IMG/VR virus record: IMGVR_UViG_3300050343_000285 | Location: 124,001-188,000 of that record | Direction: 5' to 3' (one strand) | DNA: 64,000 bases | DNA from: a virus | In this document: positions 44,467 to 54,116 of the stretch, piece after piece | Position numbering within the stretch: position 1 is the first letter of the stretch | Layout: every line of letters starts with the position of its first letter | The notes under the pieces: generated by a model | The model's input: the letters and a program-made list of their open reading frames with translations, nothing else | Told to the model about the DNA's origin: nothing | Databases searched by the model: none | Program-made: the position numbers and the translations under genes

Positions 44467-44649
44467 CTATGTTTTATTAGGCAAAATTATTCCTAAAAAG
44501 AGATACACCCAGAATAGAACACTGAAACTAGCAAATACTCCTAGAACCATTAATAGTCTAATAATTCTAACATCTATACCAATGTTTTCAGATATCCCGG
44601 CACAAACACCAAATATCATACCCTTTTCTTTATTTTTAAATAATTTCAT
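44467..44649 (-). CDS. PspC-domain membrane protein, 60 aa
   Basis: LFKNKEKGMIFGVCAGISENIGIDVRIIRLL and a hydrophobic helix (VLFWVYLFLGIILP) match the PspC domain almost in full. PspC proteins sense or counter membrane stress. The start overlaps the 35-residue gene upstream (ATATGA). In a phage this may protect the host membrane during growth. Confidence 0.85.
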   Translation of the reverse strand: MKLFKNKEKGMIFGVCAGISENIGIDVRIIRLLMVLGVFASFSVLFWVYLFLGIILPNKT

Positions 44650-44753
44650 ATTTTAGACCTGTTTGCTATTTTGACGAACGTATAAACTACTAATAAATCT
44701 ATCGCAACTACTATCCACCATACACTCAATACATCTAATAGTCCATGATTCAT
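44646..44753 (-). CDS. Small membrane protein, 35 aa
   Basis: ATG 44753, stop overlapping the PspC start. One transmembrane helix (VWWIVVAIDLLVVYTFVKI). It also overlaps the stop of the GT92-like gene by 4 bases, an ATGA junction. Likely a real micro-gene. Confidence 0.55.
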   Translation of the reverse strand: MNHGLLDVLSVWWIVVAIDLLVVYTFVKIANRSKI

Positions 44754-45607
44754 TTTTTTTCCTTAATTTTATTTAAATTAATAATTGTTTGAATAATATC
44801 ATTATTAAACACATCTTCTTTATTAACTGAATTATAGTTACTCTTATTATACACCTTTTTAACATTAACGCCACCACCTCTTAACATTTTATGATTGAAG
44901 TCTTCGATACTTCTTGTATAGTAATGATTTATTCTTATTTTTTCATTAATCGTCGTTTTTATTGATAAATTTTTGATATATTTTTGAAAGGCTAAAGGAT
45001 TAGTCCAATATTTTTCGACATTAGTATGTGTTACATCAACACTACCATTCAATGTTGGTAGATAATGAGAAGTCCAATGTGTTGCAGAATGATCATATTT
45101 CTTAGGATTAATAAAACATTTAATGTGTTTATTAAATTTATTTAAATTTGGACAAGACTGTGTGTAACTATTTATAGTGCTTGTTTGTTTGGTTTTATGT
45201 TTATTGGAACCAAAGGCTAACCAATACAAACATAGCCCATCATATTCTATAAATTCTTTTAAGTAATCTTTAATTTTTACTGAATCATTTAATAAAACGA
45301 TGTACTCATCTATATCTAAAAAGCCTATCCATCTAAAATGCGAATACTTATTAACACAGTGAATCTGTGATCTAATCTGAGTTCCTCTTGTGTTATCTGA
45401 CCAATCAATAACTTCAACATTACTGTATTCTGATAATATTTTTTTAAGAGATATGTGACTGTTGTTATCATATAATATAAAGTGATCAACACCAATATTA
45501 GAGTGATATTCCAACCATTCTTTTATGTATTCTTCTTCGTTTTTACAGATTGCTGATATCGCTACGTTGTTATTTTTTGTCTTCTTTTTTTCTAAAAATT
45601 CTTTCAT
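44750..45607 (-). CDS. GT92/GT2-like glycosyltransferase
   Basis: 285 residues. ISAICKNEEEYIKEWLEYH, HFILYDNNS, VEVIDWSDN and GFLDIDEYIVL are the signatures of GT92 and Glyco_tranf_2_4 proteins, with DIDEY as metal site. WLAFGSNKH follows as a conserved acceptor loop. It overlaps the small 35-residue gene upstream by 38 bases. Confidence 0.8.
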   Translation of the reverse strand: MKEFLEKKKTKNNNVAISAICKNEEEYIKEWLEYHSNIGVDHFILYDNNSHISLKKILSEYSNVEVIDWSDNTRGTQIRSQIHCVNKYSHFRWIGFLDIDEYIVLLNDSVKIKDYLKEFIEYDGLCLYWLAFGSNKHKTKQTSTINSYTQSCPNLNKFNKHIKCFINPKKYDHSATHWTSHYLPTLNGSVDVTHTNVEKYWTNPLAFQKYIKNLSIKTTINEKIRINHYYTRSIEDFNHKMLRGGGVNVKKVYNKSNYNSVNKEDVFNNDIIQTIINLNKIKEKK

Positions 45608-45677
45608 AGTTCTCTATCCACTTTTTCATGGTAATACTCTTAGGTCTAGTACTATCGCCTTTACCATTTTCACTCAT
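45570..45677 (-). CDS. Small basic protein, 35 aa
   Basis: ATG 45677 (AAAGGATTAAAA upstream) to stop at 45570. STRPKSITMKKWIENYERIF resembles a class of tiny phage and planctomycete-type proteins with RPxSVT...W..IF, from memory. Function unknown. Confidence 0.5.
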   Translation of the reverse strand: MSENGKGDSTRPKSITMKKWIENYERIFRKKEDKK

Positions 45678-45723
45678 TTTTAATCCTTTCTTTTTCTATA
45701 TAATAACCATAAGCATTTTCTAT

Positions 45724-46419
45724 CTATACTTCTAGAACATAACTCCAATACCTGCTATCTTCTTTGTCCTGTAATTTATCCCAGTATACACAGCGGGCGA
45801 TATAGGATGGTACTTTAAGTTTACCACAATTTACGCTCCAATGCTGTTCCATCTTCTTATACTTTTCAAACCCTGTTTTGCTTTTGTATGTTAGGTCTTG
45901 CATACCATATAGTCTAAGTTGATGAACATCTCCGCATAATACACGAGCCTCATTTGGATGAATCATTTCTAGAGCAAAACTTACTTTCGCCGTTCCAAGT
46001 CCTGTTATTCTATTAACAATCTCATCTCGTTTTTTTACATGATACTTTTTTGTAGTTAGGTAGAAGTCTGTAGGTTTGGCCCAGAATTGTGTTGCAAAAT
46101 CCCATATGTATTTTGTACGATTATTATGTAGACCTACTTTTGAGTTGGCTAGTTTATCTAAGAGTGTTTCTTTGTTGTCGATCCATTCTTCATATTGCTT
46201 GATGGCTTCATAGCCACGGCAATTCCCTTGCCAACTTGTATGAACAGAACAGTAAGCAAACAAATAACGCCTAAAAATATCGCCATGATTCTGTGGTCGT
46301 ACACTTTCCCAGTACTCCTTATAGTTTTGAATTTTGTCTCTAGGAAATGTTTTAAAAAATTCATCAGCACGATTCCGACAATATGTGGTTTGTTTTTCAG
46401 TTTTTTCCAAAGTAGCCAT
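45724..46419 (-). CDS. HhH DNA glycosylase-like protein
   Basis: The start at 46419 (MATLEKTEKQ) has TTGGAGACTACT before it; the upstream TTG lies inside that site. RITGLGTAKVSFALEM is a helix-hairpin-helix, and VLCGDVHQLRLYG supplies an Asp 25 residues later, the spacing of HhH-GPD base-excision glycosylases (G-x-G-x-x-K followed by a catalytic Asp). The Lys of the bifunctional AP-lyase type is not certain. It could remove modified or mispaired bases. It has its own early-type promoter. Confidence 0.6.
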   Translation of the reverse strand: MATLEKTEKQTTYCRNRADEFFKTFPRDKIQNYKEYWESVRPQNHGDIFRRYLFAYCSVHTSWQGNCRGYEAIKQYEEWIDNKETLLDKLANSKVGLHNNRTKYIWDFATQFWAKPTDFYLTTKKYHVKKRDEIVNRITGLGTAKVSFALEMIHPNEARVLCGDVHQLRLYGMQDLTYKSKTGFEKYKKMEQHWSVNCGKLKVPSYIARCVYWDKLQDKEDSRYWSYVLEV

Positions 46420-46455
46420 AGTAGTCTCCAAGATTGAGTTTCTGTGATGCTCTCA

Positions 46456-46484
46456 AGTATATACTATGTTTATCGACTTGTCAA
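46456..46484 (-). promoter_or_regulatory. Sigma70-type promoter
   Basis: Minus strand: -35 TTGACA (46479-46484), 17-base spacer with TCGAT, -10 TATACT (46456-46461). Directly upstream of the glycosylase-like gene. Confidence 0.75.
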
Positions 46485-46494
46485 GACAGTTTCT

Positions 46495-47320
46495 TTAATC
46501 TATTGTTAATTGATTTGGATTAAACCATTTATCCACCTCATCCATAGATTGAAAATCTTTTAAGAATACATCTTTGTTACTAAAATTGTCCTCTCTATTT
46601 AAAATACGAGATTGCTTGATAGTGCTTGGTTTTTTAAGAAGATATTTTTTTCCTATTATTTCTTGAAGTATAGACATACTATTGGGATTATAAAGTTGTT
46701 CATATTTAATTAAATAATATTTTTTATTCTTATGCAATGTATGTTTAAAAAAATCAGTATAATATTCTCTATATTTTTCCACAAAGAATGCATATTGTTC
46801 CTTATCCCAAGTTATTAACTTATCATATTTAATATTATATTTTTTGGTATTTTTCCATTGACCACTAATCATTGCTTTATTATGACTAATAAAAGCATCT
46901 ATTATTGATTCTCTGTAATTAATTATGACTAGATCGGAAGAATCTACAAACTGCTCTATCCAACCTTCTTGGTATAATGCATTGATCACAACTTTATGTA
47001 CAAAATATTTATAATTTAATTGTTCTAAAATTTCTTGAACATCGTAAAACATTTGCATACTATAAGGGTTTATGGGCTTTCCAACATTATAAACTGATAA
47101 ATTATAAAATTGTTTCAAATAACGTAAATATTCCATATACGATTCAGTTAGTGGTATTTTATGTTTATAAAAAACTTCGTTTATTATATCTATTTGTTTT
47201 GGAGTATAAATATTGAAAAAACTCACCAGTACTAAGACAAGTCTTGTCTATGCTTTGAAAATGATCGGCTAGAAAAGTAGAACCTGTTCTAGCAGATGCT
47301 AATATACAAATTGTTTTCAT
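46495..47320 (-). CDS. Sulfotransferase-like protein, one frameshift
   Basis: ATG 47320 opens MKTICILASARTGSTFLADHF, a Stf0/Sulfotransfer-type 5'-phosphosulfate loop. After STGEFF the frame must shift in a T6 run (about 47220) to continue as NIYTPKQIDIINEVFYK to the stop. DLVIINYRESIIDAFISHNKAM fits the 3'-phosphate motif. The span is three n plus one (about 275 aa). Confidence 0.7.
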
Positions 47321-47333
47321 AGTACATACCTAA

Positions 47334-48137
47334 CTACCATTGGAAATGATCATCTAATATTTTTACTAATTCATTATTAGATTCCATATAATATATTTTT
47401 AATTCGTTCAACATAGTATCTGTTATTTCATCTTCTACGCTAGCGAAATTTTCCCATATTTTAACATTGTTATACACGATATTTTCTGTAAACATATCTT
47501 CTATATTTAAGAAGTTACATATTAATTTTATAGTTTCATTATAGTCTTTTTTAAAATCATCATATTTAATAAATAATATTTTATTTCTAGATATATAATG
47601 TAAAATATTTTTTATATGTTTAGCGTAGTTACCGTTATTCAAAAACATCATTAACTTATTACTTTTTTGTGCTTCAAATATAGTTGTGTATATATCTGCA
47701 CATCCATTCCAATATTGAATATTTTTTTGCCATATATCTGCCCATCTTATAGATTTTTTAAATTTTTCGTTTAGTTCTTCGTTATTTATAATAATGTTAG
47801 CAGCACGAAAATGTTTATATTGCGATATAAATCTTTCTACTGGATTTCTAAGTACACAAATTATTTTTATGTTTTCTTGACAATTTTGTTTTATCAGTTT
47901 TGCTACTTCCCTGTTACTAAAATATGTAGTAGACGCTTCCATTCGATAGAAACAGTTATCAGGAGGGAACAAATCGTTGTAATAATTAAGTCCTTTACTA
48001 AAGTTTTGGGAAAAAAAGTATGGTTCTTTTAAAGAACAGCCAGATATAGATGAGTGTCGTTTCAATAAACTAAATAGTGAACTACTACCTGTCTTTGGTG
48101 GAGATATTAAAAACAAATTACATTTTGCTTTAGTCAT
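47334..48137 (-). CDS. Sulfotransferase-like protein (heparan/NDST type)
   Basis: The start at 48137 (MTKAKCNLFLISPPKTGSSSL) is preferred over an ATG 27 bases upstream, which lies inside the previous gene. PPKTGSSSL is the 5'-phosphosulfate loop; IICVLRNPVERFISQYKHFR the 3'-phosphate motif; SLKEPYFFS is the KEPxFF segment typical of N-deacetylase/sulfotransferase and heparan sulfotransferases. 267 residues. Confidence 0.85.
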   Translation of the reverse strand: MTKAKCNLFLISPPKTGSSSLFSLLKRHSSISGCSLKEPYFFSQNFSKGLNYYNDLFPPDNCFYRMEASTTYFSNREVAKLIKQNCQENIKIICVLRNPVERFISQYKHFRAANIIINNEELNEKFKKSIRWADIWQKNIQYWNGCADIYTTIFEAQKSNKLMMFLNNGNYAKHIKNILHYISRNKILFIKYDDFKKDYNETIKLICNFLNIEDMFTENIVYNNVKIWENFASVEDEITDTMLNELKIYYMESNNELVKILDDHFQW

Positions 48138-48138
48138 A

Positions 48139-49989
48139 TTATTTTCCGCTTGAGTATATATCAATAAGTTCTTCTGTACTCATGTCCCAAACAAAAGTTT
48201 CACCTGTATTTATATCAGAATTTTTACTGATATTATGCATTTTTACTATAGGGTATATATAATATTTTAATTTAATATCTAGATTAGCATTAGGCTCACA
48301 ACAATATCCTAAAAATTTGTCCACAGGGCATGTAATTGACTTTTTAAAATTCCAATTAATAAATTCTTGATTTTTTATAGGATCATATTCTTGAGGTTCA
48401 ATACCACTTAATAGTTTAGGATTGTCTGTGGCTTTTAGTAGTTTTTTTGCTCCATTTAGGCTGAGTATATATGATTCTGCGCCGTCAAATAACAGCCTGT
48501 CATTTTCCCATCGTATTCTTTTTGATAAATTAATAAAATCGTCATCTTTATTTATAATAAGATTAGAATTTAATATCTCTTCTACAGTTTCTCCAAACAC
48601 ATCGTCTTCTAAAATTAATGCGTTTTCAATATTTTCATCGACAATTTTTTTCCATAATAAATAATGACTCAGGTATACCCCTATAGCACCATTAGATTTT
48701 TTAAAATAAACATCGGAAGACATATTACAAGGATTGATTTCTAAATCATATTCCAGATGTTTTAAATGATTTGTCCTAGTATCTATAGCAGAAAATCTTT
48801 CTAATTTATTTTTAGATAGCAACTCCCATCTGTCTGATCTGTCATCTAAATTAATACAGAATATCCTATTGATTACAGATTTATCATATTTTATAGTGTT
48901 TTTTATATTATATCTATTTCTTCTAGGAGTCAAAGGAGAAAAGTTTGTACACATATATCTATTATTAAGTTCTGATGAGCCAGTATTTTGCTCAATATAA
49001 CTATTAGTTCTTGAATCCTCATCATGGGGTATATGGTATATTGCATTATCAATATCAAACCAAACAACCTCAGTTATATCTGGATTAGATTTTTTAATTC
49101 TATTATAAAGATCAATCTCATCGTAACCATAACCATTCAGGTCTTCTCTAAAATAGGCATAGTCCCCCCTATGTATCATAAAAAATCCAGAAGTATGTCT
49201 AGAAAAATTATAATCTGATCTAATAAAATAGTTATGACATAATCCGTTTTTTAAATATATATTAAGCCAGTTACTATCTATTAACTTATAGTCAGCATCT
49301 ACCTTGATTATAATATCCCCAACAGAAAAATCGAATGCTAAATTGTAAGCCTTACCTAAATTGAAGTATGGCTCATCGTCTACTCGGAATAACTTTACTT
49401 TATCATAATCTTTCATATCTAAAGGAATATCCGATGAATAGTCTACAATAATTATTTCTGTAACTAAGTCAATATTATGCCAAGAATCTAAAACCTGCAA
49501 TAAGTTTTCTGTTCGATTCTTAGCGGCTATTATAACTGATACGGTTTTATCTAATGGTTTGTCTGACTTTAAAAAACCTATAGCCTTACCGTGCATAACA
49601 TAATGATAGAAATATTTTTCTCTTTTAGATATACCTATTTGAGTAGCGTGTGGCTCATAAAAGTCAATAACATTAGGGCATTGTTTCTCATAAAATACTT
49701 CATCAAAATTATCATCCACCCTATGTGTTTGATAAAATTGAGATAATGTAATTAAAGGTTGTTTGAAAGTTTTTTCTATTTCTTGAATATCGGATTGATC
49801 AACATTTGTACTAGCATTTTGCTTAATATAATTATGAAAAAATAGCCTATGTTTATCGTTTATATTAATACTTTCACACAAAGACCGATGAAAATTTTTT
49901 GCTTCTGGGTTTTTTAATAGATATTCTTTTTCATCAAAATTTTGGTCTACTATATGTGTTTTGTAAAATTCCTCTATAGAAATTATCAT
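48139..49989 (-). CDS. Bifunctional glycosyltransferase: N-terminal repeats, GT2 domain, GT25 domain
   Basis: 616 residues. Two N-terminal segments (FDEKEYLLKNPEAKNF and FDEVFYEKQCPNVIDF, each ending in an HY..HG-like helix) form a repeat also seen in the protein at 58106. Residues 145-370 are GT2 (VSVIIAAKNRTENLLQVL, IIIVDYSS, IIIKVDADYKL). Residues 375-600 are GT25 (IFCINLDDRSDRW, GAIGVYLSHYLLW, ALILEDDVF). Two linked transferases may add successive sugars; both acceptors unknown. Confidence 0.85.
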   Translation of the reverse strand: MIISIEEFYKTHIVDQNFDEKEYLLKNPEAKNFHRSLCESININDKHRLFFHNYIKQNASTNVDQSDIQEIEKTFKQPLITLSQFYQTHRVDDNFDEVFYEKQCPNVIDFYEPHATQIGISKREKYFYHYVMHGKAIGFLKSDKPLDKTVSVIIAAKNRTENLLQVLDSWHNIDLVTEIIIVDYSSDIPLDMKDYDKVKLFRVDDEPYFNLGKAYNLAFDFSVGDIIIKVDADYKLIDSNWLNIYLKNGLCHNYFIRSDYNFSRHTSGFFMIHRGDYAYFREDLNGYGYDEIDLYNRIKKSNPDITEVVWFDIDNAIYHIPHDEDSRTNSYIEQNTGSSELNNRYMCTNFSPLTPRRNRYNIKNTIKYDKSVINRIFCINLDDRSDRWELLSKNKLERFSAIDTRTNHLKHLEYDLEINPCNMSSDVYFKKSNGAIGVYLSHYLLWKKIVDENIENALILEDDVFGETVEEILNSNLIINKDDDFINLSKRIRWENDRLLFDGAESYILSLNGAKKLLKATDNPKLLSGIEPQEYDPIKNQEFINWNFKKSITCPVDKFLGYCCEPNANLDIKLKYYIYPIVKMHNISKNSDINTGETFVWDMSTEELIDIYSSGK

Positions 49990-50027
49990 AAATTTTGTAA
50001 CATCCGATTACTAATCAGATATGCATC

Positions 50028-50111
50028 CTAATAATTGTACGAATTATGGCTGGGTATTTCCTGGCTACAATAAATTACACCATTTTCATCACACAACCCT
50101 AGAGTTTCCAT
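50028..50111 (-). CDS. Putative micro-protein, 27 aa
   Basis: The frame METLGLCDENGVIYCSQEIP begins inside the end of the ligase gene and stops in the gap at 50028. It is the only good reading of this gap. Existence uncertain. Confidence 0.3.
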   Translation of the reverse strand: METLGLCDENGVIYCSQEIPSHNSYNY

Positions 50112-51410
50112 GTAATATTTTAAATGTTGGAAATCTAAGACTAATACCTCCCTCTTGATTTTTAGTCTCTTCAAAATATTGTACAGTTATAACCTTACCC
50201 AAGATAGCATCAGGATTTTTATAAAAGTCTTGTCTTTGCTCTATACTAAATCCACTACCAACTCTAACAAGGTGATCTTTATGTTTAATCATAAACAGCA
50301 GAAACATTTCTTCTTCACATTCTTTACCATCTTTAATGTAAGAATGGAAACATACCCATTTCTGTATCTACAACCTCATATTCGCATCGTGAAAGGTTTT
50401 TACTTTAAAAATCTTTACTCGCTTACCTTTATATTGAACATTCTTACGAAGCATAACACCTTCCCAACCTTATCATCTGCTTTAGATACCCACTGTTGGA
50501 AGTGCTCGTCATCATCTGTACTATCTCCATTTCTAATGCAGATAGACAAGGACATTCATTATCCTCCATAGTAAACAATAGTTCTTTATATCTTTGATAT
50601 AGATTATGTTCACTTTTCTTTGCTTTAAACTCATCTTGCGTCATCATATCAAAGATTTTATAAGAAGGATTATTAATAGTATGATCTTTCTTACGAAGTT
50701 GTTTCATAATGCCTTGAAAGTCCTCATTACCATCTTCATCAATCAAACAGAGTTCTCCATCAAACACAACATCAGATAAACCAAGACTTGCAATCCCATC
50801 GGCAACAACGCCCAAGGTAGTAAACTCTTTGCCCGTTCTGGAGTAGAAAGTAGTATTGCCAAAATGATCGACAATAGCCAAACATCTAACCCCATCAAGT
50901 TTACGAGATACAAACCACTCATCTTCCCACTCCACTAATTTAGGTTCATATTTTTCTGCAAGAGCAACACTGAACTCTGGAATAAAGTCAGGGAATAACT
51001 TTATTAATAAGTTTAATGCCAACCTTAGTCTTTAGGTCTTTATCTAAGATACAATAGACAAGTTCTTCTTGTTCAGGGATGTTTATTAATATAAGTATTT
51101 ACAATTCTGATAGCATCATGTCCTGTATATCTACGAAGTTTTAAATCACTAAACAGTTGACACAAACCATATCCCGGTTCACAATCTCCGAAAGATAAAT
51201 CTGGTCGCTTCTTAACTTGACTACTTGTTAAGCCATACATAAGATAATCATTATGTGCTAGATTTAATACATTTCTAGCATGAAGTTGATCTCCGTTATC
51301 TTCTTCTTTACCTGCTTTACAATACTTTGCAATAATTTCTTGTTTAGCAATAGTACTGCTGTTGTTACGCAGTTCATTATCATAGCCATAACATATTCTG
51401 TGCTGTTCAT
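50089..51410 (-). CDS. ATP-dependent DNA ligase, several frame breaks
   Basis: From ATG 51410 the protein reads MNSTEYVMA and must shift near 51385, near 51090 and near 51030; it then runs intact with the nucleotidylation site FVSRKLDGVRCLAI (catalytic Lys in KLDG), FYSRTGKEFT, and FDGELCLIDE (motif III). Further shifts near 50460, 50385 and 50340 lead to GVMLRKNVQYKGK (motif V) and an OB fold ending GISLRFPTFKIL. The joined product is about 440 residues, fitting phage ATP ligases. It seals nicks in phage DNA. Full motif conservation suggests a working gene with indel errors. Confidence 0.82.
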
Positions 51411-51445
51411 TATATATCCTGTGTCCTGTGATTCCTGTTCCTTAC

Positions 51446-51474
51446 AGTATATACTGTTTATCGGCAGTTGTCAA
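51446..51474 (-). promoter_or_regulatory. Sigma70-type promoter of the DNA ligase gene
   Basis: Minus strand: -35 TTGACA (51469-51474), 17-base spacer with GCCGAT, -10 TATACT (51446-51451). A TCACAGGA leader motif follows. The -35 box overlaps the start of the reading frame of the next gene's 3' end. Confidence 0.75.
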
Positions 51475-51725
51475 TCAGAATCTTTAGTGGAATCCCCAGT
51501 AAATAACTCTTGTATAGATTCTATTTTTGATGACAAAATTTCTTTTTGAAGTTGAGTAGTCTCTTGTTCTGTTTTTAGATCGTCTATATCCTGTTGTGCT
51601 ATAGTATTTCTTACTAATTTATTAGCATGTTCATATCTTTCTATCTTTTTTGCTAAATTTTGTTCTAAAATTTCTTGTTGTTTTAATTCTAATTTTAAAA
51701 TTTTTAATTCAGTGTCTTTGCTCAT
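51471..51725 (-). CDS. Coiled-coil protein, 84 aa
   Basis: Nearly all helical with heptads (ELKILKLELKQQEILEQNLA, then LKTEQETTQLQKEILSSKI) and an acidic end. TCACAGGATATTATA before the ATG. It lies between a sigma70-type promoter and the ligase promoter. Function unknown. Confidence 0.6.
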   Translation of the reverse strand: MSKDTELKILKLELKQQEILEQNLAKKIERYEHANKLVRNTIAQQDIDDLKTEQETTQLQKEILSSKIESIQELFTGDSTKDSD

Positions 51726-51754
51726 TATAATATCCTGTGAATTTATGACTTTTT

Positions 51755-51783
51755 AGTATACTATACAGAACCCTATTTGTCAA
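51755..51783 (-). promoter_or_regulatory. Sigma70-type promoter
   Basis: Minus strand: -35 TTGACA (51778-51783), 17-base spacer, -10 TATACT (51755-51760), in front of the coiled-coil gene. Confidence 0.75.
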
Positions 51784-51787
51784 ATTT

Positions 51788-52516
51788 TTACATAAAATTT
51801 TCATACTCACCAACGGATAAATAATTTGAGATATCAATACGTCTTTGTCTATAGAAAGAATGTATTTTTCTAGGCATCCTAATATCACTATCTCTAATTT
51901 CGCTTATACATAAAGGTGGATTGACAATAGTTGATTTAAGTTTTTTTGTTAAACGCCATACTATATGGTCTATTGGTTTAATATCTTCATATTGAATGCT
52001 TTGTAATTTAATGTTTAGATAAGATATTGCTTTAGTAGAATACCATATAGCATAAGTCCCACAAGTTATAAATCTATGCTCATTCTCTACAGGTATTAGA
52101 GGATCATTATTTTTTATGCTAGATTCTTGTCTTACGGACAATCTGTAATTATTATATCCTAAATAAACTATATCATATTCTTTAAAAATATTTTTTGTTT
52201 CTAGCGTTTTTATAATTTTATTATAATTTTTATGGAAATAAATATCATCTTCTAGAACTAAACACGGTTGCCATTGATTGAAAAATAATTGCTTATAACT
52301 CATCATGCAACCGAACGCTCCCTCTTCTCCTGTTAAAATTCTACGAGAGTTTTTTTTACAAAAATTTTCGTAATCTCTATATTCTTGTAGAAGATTGCCA
52401 TCTAAAGCATCAAAGAACTGATAATCATCTATACCTACTTGTTGAAGTTTATACTCCATAAATTTTCTACGTTTAATATTTTTTTGTAAAGATAATATTT
52501 GAATATTGTTAAACAT
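51788..52516 (-). CDS. GT25 glycosyltransferase
   Basis: 242 residues. ILSLQKNIKRRKFMEY, DALDG, LTGEEGAFGCMMSYKQLF and CLVLEDDIYF are the standard blocks of LPS glycosyltransferase family 25, which includes galactosyl- and collagen glucosyltransferases. DHIVWRL forms the late acidic motif. It overlaps the GT2 gene by 8 bases. Confidence 0.88.
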   Translation of the reverse strand: MFNNIQILSLQKNIKRRKFMEYKLQQVGIDDYQFFDALDGNLLQEYRDYENFCKKNSRRILTGEEGAFGCMMSYKQLFFNQWQPCLVLEDDIYFHKNYNKIIKTLETKNIFKEYDIVYLGYNNYRLSVRQESSIKNNDPLIPVENEHRFITCGTYAIWYSTKAISYLNIKLQSIQYEDIKPIDHIVWRLTKKLKSTIVNPPLCISEIRDSDIRMPRKIHSFYRQRRIDISNYLSVGEYENFM

Positions 52517-53270
52517 TTTTTATAAAATCCAATACTTTATTTCTATATGCTTTTATTTCTGAATTTTCATCTCTACGATACCAAGATGTTATATACTTTT
52601 GAGAATTACCAGCGTTGTAAACATATATAGGTTTACCTATATATTTAGGGTTAGTTTCTTTCTTTTCTAAAACATAAAACATTTCTGCCATATCAGTACT
52701 TACTTTTATCCATTTATTATTCATCTTTAAGTATTTATCTACATCAATATTTTTGATTAATTTAGAACTCATTGTTCTCATATGTGATGCTATAAAAGAT
52801 TTTCTAACAGTATTTCTATAGGATTTATTTTTATGAATTTTATTGCTATAGTCTCTCAATGGGATAATTCTCTTTATTTTCTCTCCTGTGTTTATATAGC
52901 ATCCATAAGTGCAATTATATCCAGTATTATATTCAATATTTAAAACATTTAAAACATTATCTCCATATAGCCAATCATCGCCATCTAGCATACAGCATAT
53001 TTCGTGATCAAAAGTTCTAGTGTATGCTTGATATCTTGATCCTGCTGGCCCTAACTTTCCTGTATTCCTAATGTAAGTAAATTTTTTAGATAGACCTAAA
53101 TGTTCGACATAATCCTGCACTAACTTTAAAGTATTGTCTGTAGAAGCATCATCTACATATATTGCTCTCCAATTATTATATTTTTGGTTGCTTATAGATT
53201 TAATATTATATTGATACCAATCGGAATTGTTGTAAGACGGTATTATAAAAACAAAATCATTCATATTCAA
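52509..53270 (-). CDS. GT2 glycosyltransferase
   Basis: 253 residues. FIIPSYNNSDWYQYNIKSI, AIYVDDASTDNT, RNTGKLGPAGSRYQA, and MLDGDDWLY (DxD) give a complete GT2 core with the family's usual order. MEMFYVLEK-like helices end the domain. It overlaps the upstream sulfotransferase by 14 bases. Confidence 0.9.
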   Translation of the reverse strand: MNMNDFVFIIPSYNNSDWYQYNIKSISNQKYNNWRAIYVDDASTDNTLKLVQDYVEHLGLSKKFTYIRNTGKLGPAGSRYQAYTRTFDHEICCMLDGDDWLYGDNVLNVLNIEYNTGYNCTYGCYINTGEKIKRIIPLRDYSNKIHKNKSYRNTVRKSFIASHMRTMSSKLIKNIDVDKYLKMNNKWIKVSTDMAEMFYVLEKKETNPKYIGKPIYVYNAGNSQKYITSWYRRDENSEIKAYRNKVLDFIKNV

Positions 53271-53895
53271 ATCTTTTAAAATCTTTTTTATATTTCTGAT
53301 ATACCTTGTCCTTTAAATTTTTATCATAGTATTCCGAATAATGGTCGTGCTGACTGACGTTCCATTTTCTATTATCAAATTGTTTTTCAAATAATTTTTT
53401 AGTCACAGAAACAAAATCGTTTTGTAAATTTTCAAATCTACCTAAAAAATCAATATTCTCAGGAATAAAATATATTTGTGGTAACAAATGATTATCAGTT
53501 ATATTTTTATTAGGCATATCACAAACATCATTAGCAAATTCTTTAAAACTTTTATCTTTCCATCGTTCGTAAAATTCTAATTTTGTTCTTTTATTTTTCG
53601 GATTCATCAGAGGTACGGTTAATAGTATCTTGTCGAAATATACAGAAACTAATCTATCGAAAGGATTTCTACAAAAAGAGAAAGTATGATATTTATGGTG
53701 ATATTCTGACGAAATATTCTTGAAGTTCTCATTTAGATTACCGTCTTTATGTTTTGAGAGATATTCTTCGCTTAATAGCCAGTAAAGTAAACTCCTGCTA
53801 CCAACTTTTGGTACTAAATACCAAATATATTTGTATTGATGATTGATATAATATACATAATTATTTTTTAGATATTCATCCGACATATGATTCAC
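53257..53895 (-). CDS. Sulfotransferase family 2-like protein
   Basis: 212 residues. IWYLVPKVGSRSLLYWL is the 5'-phosphosulfate loop, FSFCRNPFDRLVSVYFDKI the 3'-phosphate motif, NHLLPQ and FLGRFENLQNDF the acceptor/Arg regions of Sulfotransfer_2 (chondroitin/HNK-1 type), and YQKYKKDFKRFEYE the usual C-terminal end. Confidence 0.88.
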   Translation of the reverse strand: MNHMSDEYLKNNYVYYINHQYKYIWYLVPKVGSRSLLYWLLSEEYLSKHKDGNLNENFKNISSEYHHKYHTFSFCRNPFDRLVSVYFDKILLTVPLMNPKNKRTKLEFYERWKDKSFKEFANDVCDMPNKNITDNHLLPQIYFIPENIDFLGRFENLQNDFVSVTKKLFEKQFDNRKWNVSQHDHYSEYYDKNLKDKVYQKYKKDFKRFEYE

Positions 53896-54116
53896 TAACT
53901 TGTATATATTTTTTGATCGTGTTCTGTAAAATCTTTACTTAAATTTCTAACTAATTTCGATCCAGTTCTTCCGAAAAATGCGGGGATAAAAGAATGACAT
54001 AATAATAAAAGTCCTGCTTTTATGCATCTTAAACCATGACTAGCAGCGAATTTAAAGTGTTCATAATAACTCATATTATTATTTTCTAAGTGCTGGCGAG
54101 ATTTTTCAATTACCAT
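53895..54116 (-). CDS. DUF6356-like protein, 73 aa
   Basis: SYYEHFKFAASHGLRCIKAGLLLLCHSFIPAFFGRTGS fits the DUF6356 pattern of a small membrane-associated helix pair with an invariant His and Pro-Phe. Function unknown. The stop shares one base with the sulfotransferase start. Confidence 0.65.
   Translation of the reverse strand: MVIEKSRQHLENNNMSYYEHFKFAASHGLRCIKAGLLLLCHSFIPAFFGRTGSKLVRNLSKDFTEHDQKIYTS

Noticed and set aside
45195-46437. Plus-strand frames opposite the HhH and GT genes
   Set aside because: Antisense shadows of well-supported minus-strand genes with no start signals.
50155-50571. Plus-strand 138-codon frame over the ligase
   Set aside because: It is antisense to the ligase OB domain, which is recognisable once the frame breaks are bridged.
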